DNA of 64,000 nt from Mycobacterium rhizamassiliense (GCF_900157375.1 NZ_LT721901.1:2590315-2654314); one strand, 5' to 3'. Positions 31,852-41,652 are shown, counted from the stretch's first letter. The notes: generated from the sequence alone by a model not told the origin. Translations and numbers: made by a program.

Positions 31852-32068
31852 AAGCGCACGCTACTCCTGGAGAGCCCCGGAAATAGCGGACCCGTCGGCT
31901 CTCGGGCTGAACCGACGGGACCTAGGTGTGCGCGTAGGCCGGCCGACGCGCTCACCCTGTTTGGGCATTACCATCCCCAGCGCGAGACAAACATGACGAT
32001 TTGCGCCCGCGCAGATTTGACCGACCCATCCTGAGCTGTGTGAACGGGGATCAGCCCAGGTGACCGGT

Positions 32069-33212
32069 CTAAACCGCGTCGTCGACCAACTCGGTGGATT
32101 CGGGCCCGGTTTGTTCGGCGTCGGCGAGGTCTACGTCGGCCAGGTCGATGCCCTTCGTTTCGTGGGCGACCACTGCGGCGACGGCGCTCACCGCCGCGGC
32201 GCCGGCCAGACACCAGGCGATAGGCACCGCCGACTTGTAGGTTTCGAGCAGTCGCACAGCAATGATCGGCGCCAGCGATCCGGCCGCGATCGAGGTGACT
32301 TGGTAGCCCAGCGACACTCCCGAATACCGCATCCGCGTCGGAAACATCTCCGCCATGAGGGCTGGCTGCACCGCGTACATCAGGCCGTGAAATACCAACC
32401 CGATGACGATCGCGGACAAGATGATCGCGTTGCTCCGCTGTTCATCATTGGGAACGCGAAAAACCCCCACAGGCCGGTAGCCACTGCGCCGACGAAATAG
32501 ACTGGGCGCCTGCCGAATCGGTCGGTCAGGCTTCCGAACAGGGGGATGACGAAGAAGTGCACGGCGTGGGCCACCAGCAGCCACCACAGGATGGCCCGGG
32601 TGTTGGCGTGCACATGCACCTTCAGATACGTGATCGAGAAGGTGACCACCAGGTAGTACATGATGTTCTCGCCGCCGCAGGCCCATGGCGGTGAAAACCC
32701 CACGCGGGTAACGCTTTAACACCTCCAGGAAGCCGGCGCGGGATCAACACAACCACCGCGGACAGCCAAAAGCCGACGCGCCAGCCCCAGCTCAAGAATG
32801 CCGCGTCCGACAGCGTCGTGGTGAGCACCAGCAGCACCGCGGTGGCGAGCATGTTCCCGGCGGGCACCCCGGCCTGCGGCCAGCTCCCAGAAGCCGCGGC
32901 TGCGGGTGGGGCTGTGCTCCGCGACGAGCAGGACCGCGCCGCCCCATTCGCCGCCGACGGCGAAGCCCTGGATGAATCGCAGCGTCACCAGCAGGGCCGG
33001 GCCCAGTAGCCGATCTGCGCGAAGGTCAGGAGGCAACCCATCAGGAAGGTGGAGGCGCCCACCAGCACCAGGCTGAGCTGCAGCAGCTTCCTGCGCCCGT
33101 AGCGGTCGCCGAGTTGGCCGAACACAATGCCGCCGACCGGCCGGGCCGCGAAGCCGACGGCGTAGGTCACGAAGGCGGCGAGGATGGCGTCGAGGTCGCT
33201 GCCGAGGATCTA
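32069..33212 (-). pseudogene. decayed MHS-family MFS transporter
   Basis: Fragments of one transporter are read in several minus-strand frames. In order: [21 protein letters not shown]...DRYGRRK (near 33170), [20 protein letters not shown] (near 33000), [18 protein letters not shown] (near 32780), FVIPLFGSLTDRFGRRPVYF (near 32550), and IGLVFHGLMYAVQPALMAEM to the end (32400-32069). These are hallmarks of the metabolite:H+ symporter group (shikimate/alpha-ketoglutarate/proline transporters). At least four frame changes are needed and the first ~50 residues are missing, replaced abruptly at about 33212. Confidence 0.85.
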
Positions 33213-33220
33213 CCGACTTG

Positions 33221-33427
33221 CTACGGCAGCGGCGGAGCCGGCGGTGCGGCCGGGGCCGGCGGCGCCGAGGAGGGGGGCGCGATCGGCGTGAGCGTCGTCG
33301 GAGGGGCGGGCGACGTGGTCGTCGGGTCCGCGGTCAAGACGGTCGTCGCGGTGGAGCCGGTCCACACCGCAGTCGCGATGCCGAAGCCGCCGATGGCTAA
33401 CGCGGTGATTCGTCGGAAGGTTGTCAT
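33221..33427 (-). CDS. small Pro/Thr-rich secreted protein
   Basis: A 68-residue protein with a signal-like start ([20 protein letters not shown], then [14 protein letters not shown]) and a Thr/Pro/Ala-rich remainder ending [21 protein letters not shown] precedes the ATG at 33427. It ends nine bases before the truncated end of the transporter pseudogene, which suggests the break there occurred next to this gene. No known family recognised. Confidence 0.6.
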   Translation of the reverse strand: MTTFRRITALAIGGFGIATAVWTGSTATTVLTADPTTTSPAPPTTLTPIAPPSSAPPAPAAPPAPPLP

Positions 33428-33460
33428 CTCAGGTCCTTACCGGTTGAGGGATTCCGGGCA

Positions 33461-33505
33461 TGTGATCCGCAAAGCGGATCTATATAGACCGCTATACGGA
33501 TCACA
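33461..33505. promoter_or_regulatory. nested inverted repeats with GATCCG half-sites
   Basis: Bases 33464-33480 form GATCCGC-AAA-GCGGATC, a perfect hairpin. TGTGATCCG at 33461-33469 also pairs perfectly with CGGATCACA at 33497-33505. The same left arm can therefore pair with either of two right arms. TATATA lies between (33481-33486). This lies 34-78 bases upstream of the small secreted protein gene and could be an operator array or a leader that folds in two ways. Confidence 0.5.
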
Positions 33506-33790
33506 CATCGGCATAATAACACCATTACCAGCGCAGACAAGACCGCAGCAGCGAACCCGGCCGACATTCGCGGTGGTCGGGTGGAAAGGGCGCAGCGGGG
33601 CACGACGAGTCGTGCCCCGCGTGCAGGACGTAAATAGCAGATTGGCTGGCCGAGGACCCCAAACCAGGGTTGCGACCCGGTTACGGATGGATACCTATTG
33701 GCAGATCGGGGATCACAACAGCCCCAGCAATCACTATCGTCACATGAGCCCACCGCAAACGTCAATGCGACGTTTGCCCCCTGGAAAGGT

Positions 33791-35293
33791 GTGACATTGC
33801 CGGCGATTTTTCGAGGCGCTTCGCTATCGGTGGCGACGATGGCCGCTGTCGCGTGCGTCGTTGCGATCAGCCCGGCGCCCACCGCATCCGCCACACCTTG
33901 CGGCGCGCCAGAAGCAAACGTGGAACCACCCCCGCGGCAGTCGATACCCGCTCCGCAGCCGGTGGTCCAGCCCCCGACGGGCCGCAGGCCCACCCGGACC
34001 AATGATTCGGCGCCGTTGCCCAAGCTGGGCCCGCTGATCTCGTCGCTGCTCAACCCGACCACCGGGGGGCAGCGGTACGCCGCACCGATGGTGCCGCAGG
34101 CCGGTGTGGTGCCGCCGCAGCCCACCCCGCCGGCGCCGGGCGTTCCGCAGGTTCCGAATGCCACCCCGCTGCACCCGAACGCGGCCCCGGTGCCGCCGCA
34201 GCCCGCGCCGCAACCGGCGCCGCCGCCGGGACCGCCGCCGGCCTCGATCGCTGGAGCCCCGACGTCGCTCGTCGACTGGGTGACCGGGCCCAATGGCCCG
34301 AATAAGACCCTGCAGCGTTTCGGGATCTCCGGCACTGACCTCGGAATCATTTGGGACAACGGCGATCCCGCCAACCGTCAGGCGCTCATGGCATTCGGTG
34401 ACACCTTCGGCTACTGCAAGGTGCGCGGCCAGGAGTGGCGCTACAACGTGCTGTTCCGCAGCAACGACCATGACCTGAACAGCGGAATCCACATCGCCGA
34501 TGGCGTGCCCAGCAACAATTATTCGGGCTCACCGGTATGGAACAACGGCCTTTCCAAGCAGGTGGTCAACTCCATCCACAAGGCCGGGCACGAGACGGGA
34601 ATCATTCCGACCGCGGCGACTTCGATCGGTCGAACTCAGTACATGAACTACATGTCCATCAGGCAGTGGGGCCGCGACGGCGAGTGGACGACGAACTACT
34701 CGGCGATCGCGCGGTCCACCGACAACGGGCAGAACTGGGGGATCTTCCCCGGCAGCATGCGCACGGCATCGGGGGATGCCGTCCCGGGCATGGGATTCAC
34801 CCCTGGAAATGAGAATTTCCAAATGGGTGCGTTCATGAAGGGCAACGACGGTTACATGTACAACTTCGGAACGCCGTCGGGGCGTGGCGGCGCGGCATTC
34901 CTGTCGCGGGTTCCCCCGAATGCTCTGCCAGACCTGACCAAGTACCAGTACTGGAACGGCGACAACGGCGGGCACTGGGTGCCGAACAACCCGGGGGCGG
35001 CGACGCCGATCTTCCCCGGCCCGGTGGGTGAGATGTCGGCCCAGTACAACAGCTACCTCAAGCAGTATCTGGTGATGTACACCGACGGTGGTTCCAACGA
35101 CGTGGTGGCACGGACCGCGCCGTCGCCGGAGGGCCCGTGGAGTGGCGAGCAGCCGCTGGTCTCGTCGTTCCAGATGCCCGGTGGCATCTACGCGCCGATG
35201 ATCCACCCGTGGTCGTCGGGAAGGGACCTGTACTTCAACCTCTCGCTGTGGTCGGCGTACGACGTGATGCTGATGCACACGGTGCTGCCGTAG
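33791..35293 (+). CDS. secreted DUF4185 protein, putative endo-D-arabinanase (GH183-like)
   Basis: A ~500-residue exported protein. The signal (LSVATMAAVACVVAISPAPT, cut after ASA) is followed by a long Pro-rich linker (about residues 55-155) and a DUF4185 domain from TSLVDWVTGPNGPNKTLQRFG to the end, with beta-propeller motifs (GIIWDNGDPANRQALMAFGDTFG; IARSTDNGQNWGIFPGS; YNSYLKQYLVMYTDGG). Members of DUF4185 in mycobacteria and phages have been shown to cut the D-arabinan of arabinogalactan (family GH183). The start is uncertain: GTG 33791, TTG 33797 or ATG 33698 are in frame. Activity here is inferred from family. Confidence 0.85.
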   Translation: MTLPAIFRGASLSVATMAAVACVVAISPAPTASATPCGAPEANVEPPPRQSIPAPQPVVQPPTGRRPTRTNDSAPLPKLGPLISSLLNPTTGGQRYAAPMVPQAGVVPPQPTPPAPGVPQVPNATPLHPNAAPVPPQPAPQPAPPPGPPPASIAGAPTSLVDWVTGPNGPNKTLQRFGISGTDLGIIWDNGDPANRQALMAFGDTFGYCKVRGQEWRYNVLFRSNDHDLNSGIHIADGVPSNNYSGSPVWNNGLSKQVVNSIHKAGHETGIIPTAATSIGRTQYMNYMSIRQWGRDGEWTTNYSAIARSTDNGQNWGIFPGSMRTASGDAVPGMGFTPGNENFQMGAFMKGNDGYMYNFGTPSGRGGAAFLSRVPPNALPDLTKYQYWNGDNGGHWVPNNPGAATPIFPGPVGEMSAQYNSYLKQYLVMYTDGGSNDVVARTAPSPEGPWSGEQPLVSSFQMPGGIYAPMIHPWSSGRDLYFNLSLWSAYDVMLMHTVLP

Positions 35294-36092
35294 TTGTCCC
35301 GCAACGTGATTCGGAAAGGTCGAACGAATCAGTTGGCCGTCGGATAGCCCAACGGCTCGTCGATTTGCCGACACATCCCTATCGCGACAACGAGGTTGGT
35401 GCGCGGACGAGGCCGAGCTGAGCACGAGCGTCGCCCGGGAGCGAACTGGACAGCGCCTCCGAAGGATAAGTACGATTGTGGTTTGTAAGTACTGGTAAGA
35501 CGGGTGAAGTTGTTGCGGCATGCCTGCCGCGCAAACAGGAGCAGTGCATTGAGGTTTCTTGACGGGGGTCCACCTGCAGCGTTTGCTGCGAGCACCGGTG
35601 GGTTTAGCTTGCGCGGCTTCGATCACGCTCCGCTGCCCGAACTGACGACACTCGTTGCCGAGCAAACGCGGCAAGATAGCTGGCGCACAATTGAAGTCAT
35701 CGCCGGCACGCACAATCGCCGCGTCGAATCCTACCTGCAGCGGCGACGGCACCGCCCGTGGCGCAATAGAGGATCCTAGCTTTCGGGTATGTGCTTTACC
35801 TGGTGATCGGCGTTGCTCCGCAACGCCCACGAAGCCACGACGTCACGATGGCGGACGAACTGCCGTAGCCCACTAGTAAGTCGCAAAGCCTCGCCTGAGC
35901 TGCAGCTTGTCGCCGCGAAAACGGCCATGTGCAGTTCATGGAATTGCCCTGTGCCACAACGCTGACGTCGCCTGGCAGGGCCCCGGCATTGTGCTCTCGA
36001 CGAGCCGGTCGGCATCGTTGCTCTGGATACCAAAATCTGGGTGCAATTGGCACCGAGCATGGTCAATGCTCGATTAATTATGAGGTGTTGCA
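35294..36092. other. 800-base spacer upstream of the PPE genes
   Basis: No gene can be supported here. Several open frames exist on both strands (for example 35504-35779) but none has a recognisable motif, ribosome site or helix pattern. No PE gene is present, although PPE genes often follow one. A GAGGTGTTGC ribosome site at the right end serves the first PPE gene. Confidence 0.5.
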
Positions 36093-37337
36093 ATGGATTT
36101 CGGAGCCTTACCGCCCGAGGTCAACTCCGGTCGGATGTACGCCGGTCCCGGGTCGGGGCCGATGTTGGCTGCCGCGGCGGCGTGGGATGGGTTGGCGGCT
36201 CAGTTGCACTCCGCGGCGGCAGCCTATGGGTCGGCAATCGCCAACCTGTCGGGCGGTTGGCGGGGCCCCTCGTCCGGCATGATGGCGTCCGCGGCTGCGC
36301 CGTATCAGGCATGGATGAGCGCGACTGCCGTCCAAGCCGAGCAAGCCGCCACGCAGGCGCGGGCGGCGGTGGTCGCCTATGAGGCCGCGTTCCTCGCGAC
36401 GGTGCCACCACCGATCATTGCGGCCAACCGTGCGCACTTGACGGCGCTGATCGCCAGCAATTTTCTGGGTCAGAACACGCCGGCGATCATGGCCGCCGAG
36501 GCCCAGTACGCCGAGATGTGGGCGCAGGATGCCGGGGCGATGTACGGGTACGCCGGCTCGTCGGCGACCGCCGCACAACTGACCCCGTTCAGTTCGCCGC
36601 CGCAGACCACGAATTCCGCCGGGACCGCGGGACAGGCCGCTGCCATCGCGCAGGCTACGGGGGGATCGGTCGCGGCGAACACGGAATCGACTCTGCCGCA
36701 ACTGATGTCCGCGGTCCCGCAATCGCTGGCAGACCTGGCACAGCCAGCCGCCGCCCCTGCCGCGGCCACCGCTACGCCGTCGCTGTTGTCAGCACTCGAC
36801 TCGGCCATCACGGGTCCGTTAGGACCCGCGTCACTGTTCGGCATTGGCGGCAGCCCGTATCTGCTGGGCGTCGAAAACTACCTGGTGCCCCAAAACGTGG
36901 CGAATGTGGACAGTGCCAGGCACAGGCTGGCTCGGGACCAATCGGCGCTGAGTCGGCTAGAGGGCGGGGTTGATTCGGAGCCGCGGGTGGTGGGCTCACC
37001 GGGGCCCAGCGGCACCGGAACGTCAACGGGGATGGGCCGTGCCGGCCTGGTGGGACGTATGTCGGTGCCGCAGGGATGGGCCGCTGCCGCGCCGGAGATC
37101 CGGCAGGTCGCCACGGTGTTTCCGCAAACCGCGCTTGGCGGTGCTCCGGCGGCCCTGGCAGCCGATGGCGAGGGGACGATGTTCGGCAACATGGTCACCT
37201 CGGGTCTGGCCGGGCGCGCCGTGGCCGCCACCGGAGGTGGCTCTGCCCGCGCAATGGGAATTGGCGGCAGCGCCTTCGGGCGAGCCGCGACCACGGCCAC
37301 CATCATCGTCATCAACGCCGACGACGCGCAGGAATAG
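36093..37337 (+). CDS. PPE family protein, SVP subgroup
   Basis: A 414-residue PPE protein. The N-terminal ~180-residue helical domain begins [20 protein letters not shown] and contains the WxG turn ([13 protein letters not shown]). The SVP-group signature is near residue 325 ([15 protein letters not shown]). PPE-SVP proteins are usually exported by type VII secretion with a PE partner; none is adjacent. It is followed after 49 bases by a paralogue with closely matching N-terminal sequence, from a local duplication. Confidence 0.93.
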   Translation: MDFGALPPEVNSGRMYAGPGSGPMLAAAAAWDGLAAQLHSAAAAYGSAIANLSGGWRGPSSGMMASAAAPYQAWMSATAVQAEQAATQARAAVVAYEAAFLATVPPPIIAANRAHLTALIASNFLGQNTPAIMAAEAQYAEMWAQDAGAMYGYAGSSATAAQLTPFSSPPQTTNSAGTAGQAAAIAQATGGSVAANTESTLPQLMSAVPQSLADLAQPAAAPAAATATPSLLSALDSAITGPLGPASLFGIGGSPYLLGVENYLVPQNVANVDSARHRLARDQSALSRLEGGVDSEPRVVGSPGPSGTGTSTGMGRAGLVGRMSVPQGWAAAAPEIRQVATVFPQTALGGAPAALAADGEGTMFGNMVTSGLAGRAVAATGGGSARAMGIGGSAFGRAATTATIIVINADDAQE

Positions 37338-37386
37338 CCGGATTACATCTCGCCACTGAACTTGTCACGAGAATTAAGGAGTAGCA

Positions 37387-38754
37387 ATGGATTTCGGAGC
37401 GATGCCGCCGGAGATCAACTCCGGTCGGATGTACGCGGGTCCCGGCTCGGGATCGATGTTGGAGGCGGCGTCGGCATGGGATGGGTTGGCCGCACAGCTG
37501 CATTCTGCGGCCGCGTCGTATGAGTCGGTGGTCTCGAACCTGACCAGCGGTTGGCAGGGTCCGTCGTCGGCGGCCATGGCGGCCTCGGCCACGCCGTTTG
37601 TGGAGTGGATGAGCGCCACCGCCGGGCAGGCCGAGCAGGCCGCCGGCCAGGCCCGAGCGGCGGCGGCTGCCTACGAGGCCGCGTTCATCGCGACGGTGCC
37701 CCCGGTGGCGATCGCCGAAAACCGCAGTCAACTCGAGTCATTGGTGGCGACGAATGTTCTGGGACAAAACACCGTCGCTATCGCGGCCACCGAGGCGGAA
37801 TACGGGCAGATGTGGGCGCAAGACGCCGCCGCGATGTACGGCTACGCCGGGTCCTCGGCGACCGCCGCTCAGATGACGCCGTTGAGCACGCCACCACAAA
37901 CCACCAACGCCGGTGCGTCGGGGGCTCAAGCCGGCGCGGTCGCCCAAGCCGCCGCCGTGGCGCCCGCCAACGCGCAATCAACGTTGTCGCAGTTGATTTC
38001 GACGACACCGCGGACCCTGCAAGGCCTGGCGTCGCCCGCCGCGGCGGACCCGTCGTCGTTGGTGACGTGGCTGGACAACCTGAATTCCACGCCGTTGGCG
38101 AGAATTGCCGCGAACGTCGAGTTCGTCACCAAGAGCATCCGGCCGGTCAACGACACGTTGCTCAGCCTCAGCTTGGGCCTGGTGACAACGGCACGCAGCA
38201 CGAGCGACACAGCGGTCACACTCGAGGGGCCGCTGTTCGCGGCCCTTGGCTCCAGTACGCAGGCGGCGGGGGCAGCCGGAGCGTCTGCCGTATCGGCGGG
38301 TCTTGGGAATGCCGGCTTGGCAGGGGCGCTATCGGTCCCGCCGAGCTGGGCCGCGGCCAGTCCCGCGGTTAGGCTGGCCGCCACCGTGTTGGAGTGCACC
38401 TCCGCGGGTGCCGCACCGACGGCCGTGGCCGGCGTCAGCGGCCTTGCGGGTCAGATGGCCCTCGCGAGCTTGGCCGGCAGCGCCCTGGGCGGTGCGGTGC
38501 CCCGCGTGGTCGCCGGAAGCGCCGCCCGGGTAGCCCGCCGCGCGTCGGACGACGACGGCAAGACCCCGGACAAGCTCAAGGCCGTTCTCGCTGAACTACA
38601 GGAGGCGCCGGAGTCGGTGCAGCATTGGCACACCGACAAGGCGCATCTGGAAAGCCTTTTGGACCAGCTGGCCAAAAAGCCGGGCGTCCATGCCGTGCAT
38701 TTGTCGTCCGCCGACAAATCGAAGGCCACACCGCTCCGGGGTACGTGGGGATAG
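37387..38754 (+). CDS. PPE family protein, SVP subgroup, with charged C-terminal extension
   Basis: A 455-residue PPE protein beginning [20 protein letters not shown], paralogous to the gene before it. The WxG turn is [13 protein letters not shown] and the SVP signature is [15 protein letters not shown]. The last ~70 residues are unlike the neighbour: hydrophilic and charged ([20 protein letters not shown]... then [20 protein letters not shown]). This tail may be a separate small domain. The ribosome site is AAGGAG before ATG 37387. Confidence 0.93.
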   Translation: MDFGAMPPEINSGRMYAGPGSGSMLEAASAWDGLAAQLHSAAASYESVVSNLTSGWQGPSSAAMAASATPFVEWMSATAGQAEQAAGQARAAAAAYEAAFIATVPPVAIAENRSQLESLVATNVLGQNTVAIAATEAEYGQMWAQDAAAMYGYAGSSATAAQMTPLSTPPQTTNAGASGAQAGAVAQAAAVAPANAQSTLSQLISTTPRTLQGLASPAAADPSSLVTWLDNLNSTPLARIAANVEFVTKSIRPVNDTLLSLSLGLVTTARSTSDTAVTLEGPLFAALGSSTQAAGAAGASAVSAGLGNAGLAGALSVPPSWAAASPAVRLAATVLECTSAGAAPTAVAGVSGLAGQMALASLAGSALGGAVPRVVAGSAARVARRASDDDGKTPDKLKAVLAELQEAPESVQHWHTDKAHLESLLDQLAKKPGVHAVHLSSADKSKATPLRGTWG

Positions 38755-38866
38755 CCGCGGCCAGGGAGTAATGCGCCGGGACAACGTGAATGCTGTGAGA
38801 ACAGCATTGTCGACCTCCCGCTTGGCGACGTAGGTTTTGCACGGGGGCTGGCAGAGCGGAGTGACC

Positions 38867-39142
38867 ATGTCTGATCTCGTCAACCCCGTCAACGACGGAT
38901 ACCTGGCCCAGCTTCGCGCGACCGGTCTCAATTGGCCACCGGAGCACGATGCCGCCATGATCGGGATGGCGCAACTCGTCTGCGACGACCTCGGGTGGGG
39001 CTGGACGCCGGACCAGATCGCCCGCGATGTCGACGCCAATCTGGACCCCAGGGGCATCGGCGTCAACGACGTCGGAGCCATGGTGGGTCTTGCGCACCGG
39101 ACCTACTGCCCCATCCAGAGGTGCTGGGCGCCGCACTGCTGA
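38867..39142 (+). CDS. DUF732 protein without a signal peptide
   Basis: A 91-residue protein matching DUF732: start MSDLVNPVNDGYLAQLRATG, then MIGMAQLVCDDLGWGWTPDQI, and the end AMVGLAHRTYCPIQRCWAPHC. DUF732 proteins are mostly secreted small mycobacterial proteins with a Cys pair (here VC and YCP), but I see no signal peptide with either this ATG or the ATG at 38837. It may use another route, such as export with the adjacent PPE genes. Function unknown. Confidence 0.75.
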   Translation: MSDLVNPVNDGYLAQLRATGLNWPPEHDAAMIGMAQLVCDDLGWGWTPDQIARDVDANLDPRGIGVNDVGAMVGLAHRTYCPIQRCWAPHC

Positions 39143-39158
39143 GCGGAGACGCTGGACG

Positions 39159-40022
39159 TCACCGCATGACGTAGGGGAATTGCGCGTGGGGATGGACCCC
39201 GTGCAGATCACGGTATGACGGTGGCTGTCGGCCGGCCTCATCCTGGATGCCGTACTTGGCGGCTAGCTCGGCGCCGATGAGAGTCTGGCCACTCAGCTCA
39301 GACAGGGCGGGGTCATCGTAAAGCCGCGCGATGACATGACCGGTGAGTTCGGGAGTTTCGGCGGTCTCGATGATGCGGCCGAACTTCGCCGGATTCTTGG
39401 CGACGATGTCGCGCACGCGTTGGGTCAGCAGCGAGCCCATCCAGATCGAAACGGCGGCGATGCCGCTGTCTTCGAAATCCACTGCCATGTCGGCAGCCAT
39501 CTTGTCGGTGCCCGCCTTTGGCACGCCGTAGGCGGGGCCGAATGCATAGTGAACTGATCCAGAGGACGACGTGAAGACGATGAGGCCTTTGTTCTGGGGC
39601 AACATCAGCGGCGCGGCGAAGACGCTGGCTACATAGCTGCTGCGCAAGCCAACGACGAGCGTGTCGATGACGTTGAGCGGCTCCTCCCAGAATTTCGTTC
39701 GTCCCATCATCTCGTCGCGGATGATCGCAGCGTTGTTGACGAGCACATCGATCCTGCCGTGGTCGCGCCCGATCCGTTCGAAGAGATCGCTCACCTGGTC
39801 GTCGTCGGCGTGGTCGACGCGAACAGCAATCCCTTTCCCGCCCGACGCGGTCACCTGGGTGGCTGTCTCGTGGATGGTGCCGGAAAGCGTTGATTTTCCT
39901 GCGCTTTCGGTTCGGCCGGTCACGTAGACGGTGTACCCGTGGCTTCCCAGCGCCCGCGCGATGCCGGCTCCGGCTCCTCTGCTGGCTCCGGTGACGACGG
40001 CGATGTGGCCAGTGTCTGACAT
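39159..40022 (-). CDS. short-chain dehydrogenase/reductase (SDR-1)
   Basis: A 287-residue Rossmann-fold SDR. The cofactor site is VVTGASRGAGAGIARALGSHGY; the NNA motif is DVLVNNAAII; catalytic Ser is in IVFTSSSGSVHYAFGPAYGVPK with the YxxxK pair. It belongs to the DHRS1-like group with a long insert after NNAA. It lies 25 bases behind the P450 gene and is the last gene of the SDR-ferredoxin-P450-SDR operon. Substrate unknown. Confidence 0.88.
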   Translation of the reverse strand: MSDTGHIAVVTGASRGAGAGIARALGSHGYTVYVTGRTESAGKSTLSGTIHETATQVTASGGKGIAVRVDHADDDQVSDLFERIGRDHGRIDVLVNNAAIIRDEMMGRTKFWEEPLNVIDTLVVGLRSSYVASVFAAPLMLPQNKGLIVFTSSSGSVHYAFGPAYGVPKAGTDKMAADMAVDFEDSGIAAVSIWMGSLLTQRVRDIVAKNPAKFGRIIETAETPELTGHVIARLYDDPALSELSGQTLIGAELAAKYGIQDEAGRQPPSYRDLHGVHPHAQFPYVMR

Positions 40023-40047
40023 CAGTTGTTCTCCCGGTTACTGCGAA

Positions 40048-41388
40048 TCAATCCGCTATGACGGCGACGTCTTTGAGTTCGGTGATAGGTCGAGCAAGTC
40101 CCTGCTCGTCGCAGATCGACTGCAGCCGGTCAAGCGTTTCGTCCAGACCCACCCCCAGTCGGTGCGTCGGGGTGAACGCGGCCGGAAGGTGCCGCATGCC
40201 CTGGATTACCCCGATGGTGTCGTAGTGCACTGTTCCAGCCAGGTCGCATCGATAGTCCGGCAGTCGGTCCAAGACCGCCGTCAGCATGGATTTGAAAACG
40301 GTACGCGCCACATTCGACCCTATGCAGCGGTGCACACCAAGGCCAAAGCTAAAGTGCCGGTTCCCCTTTCGATCGAGGACGACGTCATCCGGATCGGTGA
40401 AAACCGCGGGATCGCGATTGGCCATGGCCCAAGACAGCCAAAGTCTCTCGCCTTCCTTGAGCGGGGTCCCGCCGAGATGCATATCTTGCGAGATGGTCCG
40501 CCCATCCCCGGGTGCGGGTGTGAAGTACCGCAGGAATTCCTCCGTCGCGGTGTTCAGCAGTGTCGCGTCACCGTCTTTGAGACTTTCCCGTTGGCCAGGA
40601 TGCTCGCTTAGCCACTCGAGCGCATGCGCCGTCAGCGCAGTAGTGGTGTCAAACCCCCCGCCGATGAGCAGATTCAGCATGCCGATCAGTTCGATATCGT
40701 CTGGCGGCTTGTCGTCGATGCGCAGTCTCGCGAGTGCGTCGATGATGCCCGGGCGGGGATGTTCCCGTATCTCGGTCAGGTTTACGAAGAGATCCAGTCC
40801 CATCGCCAGGTAGAGATCGCGCACGCGCGCTGCCTCGGGTGAATTCGGCGGCGTATAAATCGACGCATGCGCAGGCTCGTTGTAGATGCGCCACTTCGAC
40901 AGCGGGATCCCGAGCATCGCCAGGGTCAGCACCGCGGGCACGATGTTGGCCAGGTCGTCGACGAAATCGATACTGCCCGTCTCGATGCGGTCGTCCAGGC
41001 ACGCGCGGACGATCTCGTCGATGAACGGCTCCCAGCGTTTCACTGCCGCCGGCGACAAGTACGGATTGAGCGCCGAGCGGTAGTACCGGTGTTCTGGGTC
41101 ATCCATCTCGAGCATGCCGCCGCGGAAATTCTCCGCCTCGATCATCGTCGGGATCGAAATGCCCTTGTAGCCACGGCGTTCATCGCGCACGTCGTGATCG
41201 TTGGAGACATGTGGGCATCGTGCGAGCTCAAAGACTTCACGGCTGCCCGCCGCGACCCAGTGCCCGCCATAGGTGTCGGTCCACGCGAGCGGACATTTCT
41301 GCTGCAGCTCGCGCGTAATGGTCAAGAAGTCTTGGCGGTACTGCGGGGCGTGGCGGTCGAAATGATAGGACGGCCGCGGGCTACTCAC
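40048..41388 (-). CDS. cytochrome P450 (P450-1)
   Basis: A 446-residue soluble bacterial P450. Heme motif FSFGLGVHRCIGSNVAR supplies the Cys ligand. The I helix is MLNLLIGGGFDTTTALTAHAL, and ExxR is in EEFLRYF-adjacent helix K. The GTG at 41388 overlaps the ferredoxin stop by four bases, which couples the pair. It uses the neighbouring ferredoxin most likely. The larger frame to 41571 is out of context. Hydroxylates an unidentified small hydrophobic substrate. Confidence 0.9.
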   Translation of the reverse strand: MSSPRPSYHFDRHAPQYRQDFLTITRELQQKCPLAWTDTYGGHWVAAGSREVFELARCPHVSNDHDVRDERRGYKGISIPTMIEAENFRGGMLEMDDPEHRYYRSALNPYLSPAAVKRWEPFIDEIVRACLDDRIETGSIDFVDDLANIVPAVLTLAMLGIPLSKWRIYNEPAHASIYTPPNSPEAARVRDLYLAMGLDLFVNLTEIREHPRPGIIDALARLRIDDKPPDDIELIGMLNLLIGGGFDTTTALTAHALEWLSEHPGQRESLKDGDATLLNTATEEFLRYFTPAPGDGRTISQDMHLGGTPLKEGERLWLSWAMANRDPAVFTDPDDVVLDRKGNRHFSFGLGVHRCIGSNVARTVFKSMLTAVLDRLPDYRCDLAGTVHYDTIGVIQGMRHLPAAFTPTHRLGVGLDETLDRLQSICDEQGLARPITELKDVAVIAD

Positions 41389-41612
41389 GATAAGACCCCG
41401 CTTTCGACTGCCGCAACGATCGCCTGCTCGGGACACGACTGCATCGCCTCGCGCACCTGGCTGAGAAGCTGCACTGGAACTTCGTCTTCGACCGCGCAGG
41501 CGTGACCGTCGATGTCGTCGAGCTCGAACCAAGTGGGCGCGATCATGGAGGCCAATGTGTGGCCCTGGCACTGCGCCGGGTCGACTCGTACCCGCACCGT
41601 CTCTCCGTTCAT
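41385..41612 (-). CDS. P450-associated ferredoxin lacking one expected Cys
   Basis: A 75-residue ferredoxin of the kind paired with mycobacterial P450s. Cysteines: C15 in PAQCQGHTLAS, C39 in GHACAVED, and C60 in SCPEQAI. The family normally has C-x5-C at the first site (CQGHTLC); here position 21 is Ala (DNA ttggcctcc on the coding strand). C39 is an extra cysteine at an unusual place. Either it binds the cluster differently or the protein is altered. Start ATG 41612; coupled to the P450 gene. Confidence 0.85.
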   Translation of the reverse strand: MNGETVRVRVDPAQCQGHTLASMIAPTWFELDDIDGHACAVEDEVPVQLLSQVREAMQSCPEQAIVAAVESGVLS

Positions 41613-41615
41613 GAA

Positions 41616-41630
41616 ATCAGTCGTACTGAT
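41616..41630. promoter_or_regulatory. ATCAGT-CGT-ACTGAT palindrome before the ferredoxin gene
   Basis: A perfect 6-base-arm inverted repeat sits 4-18 bases upstream of the ferredoxin ATG, in the only spacer (40 bases) between it and SDR-2. It could be a local operator or an RNA hairpin that adjusts ferredoxin/P450 expression. It does not match the 16-bp operator of the cluster closely. Confidence 0.3.
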
Positions 41631-41652
41631 CGAATTGCCTTGTCTAACAAAC

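Noticed and set aside
35504..35779. 91-codon frame in the spacer before the PPE genes
   Set aside because: No ribosome site, motif or codon pattern that sets it apart from noise.
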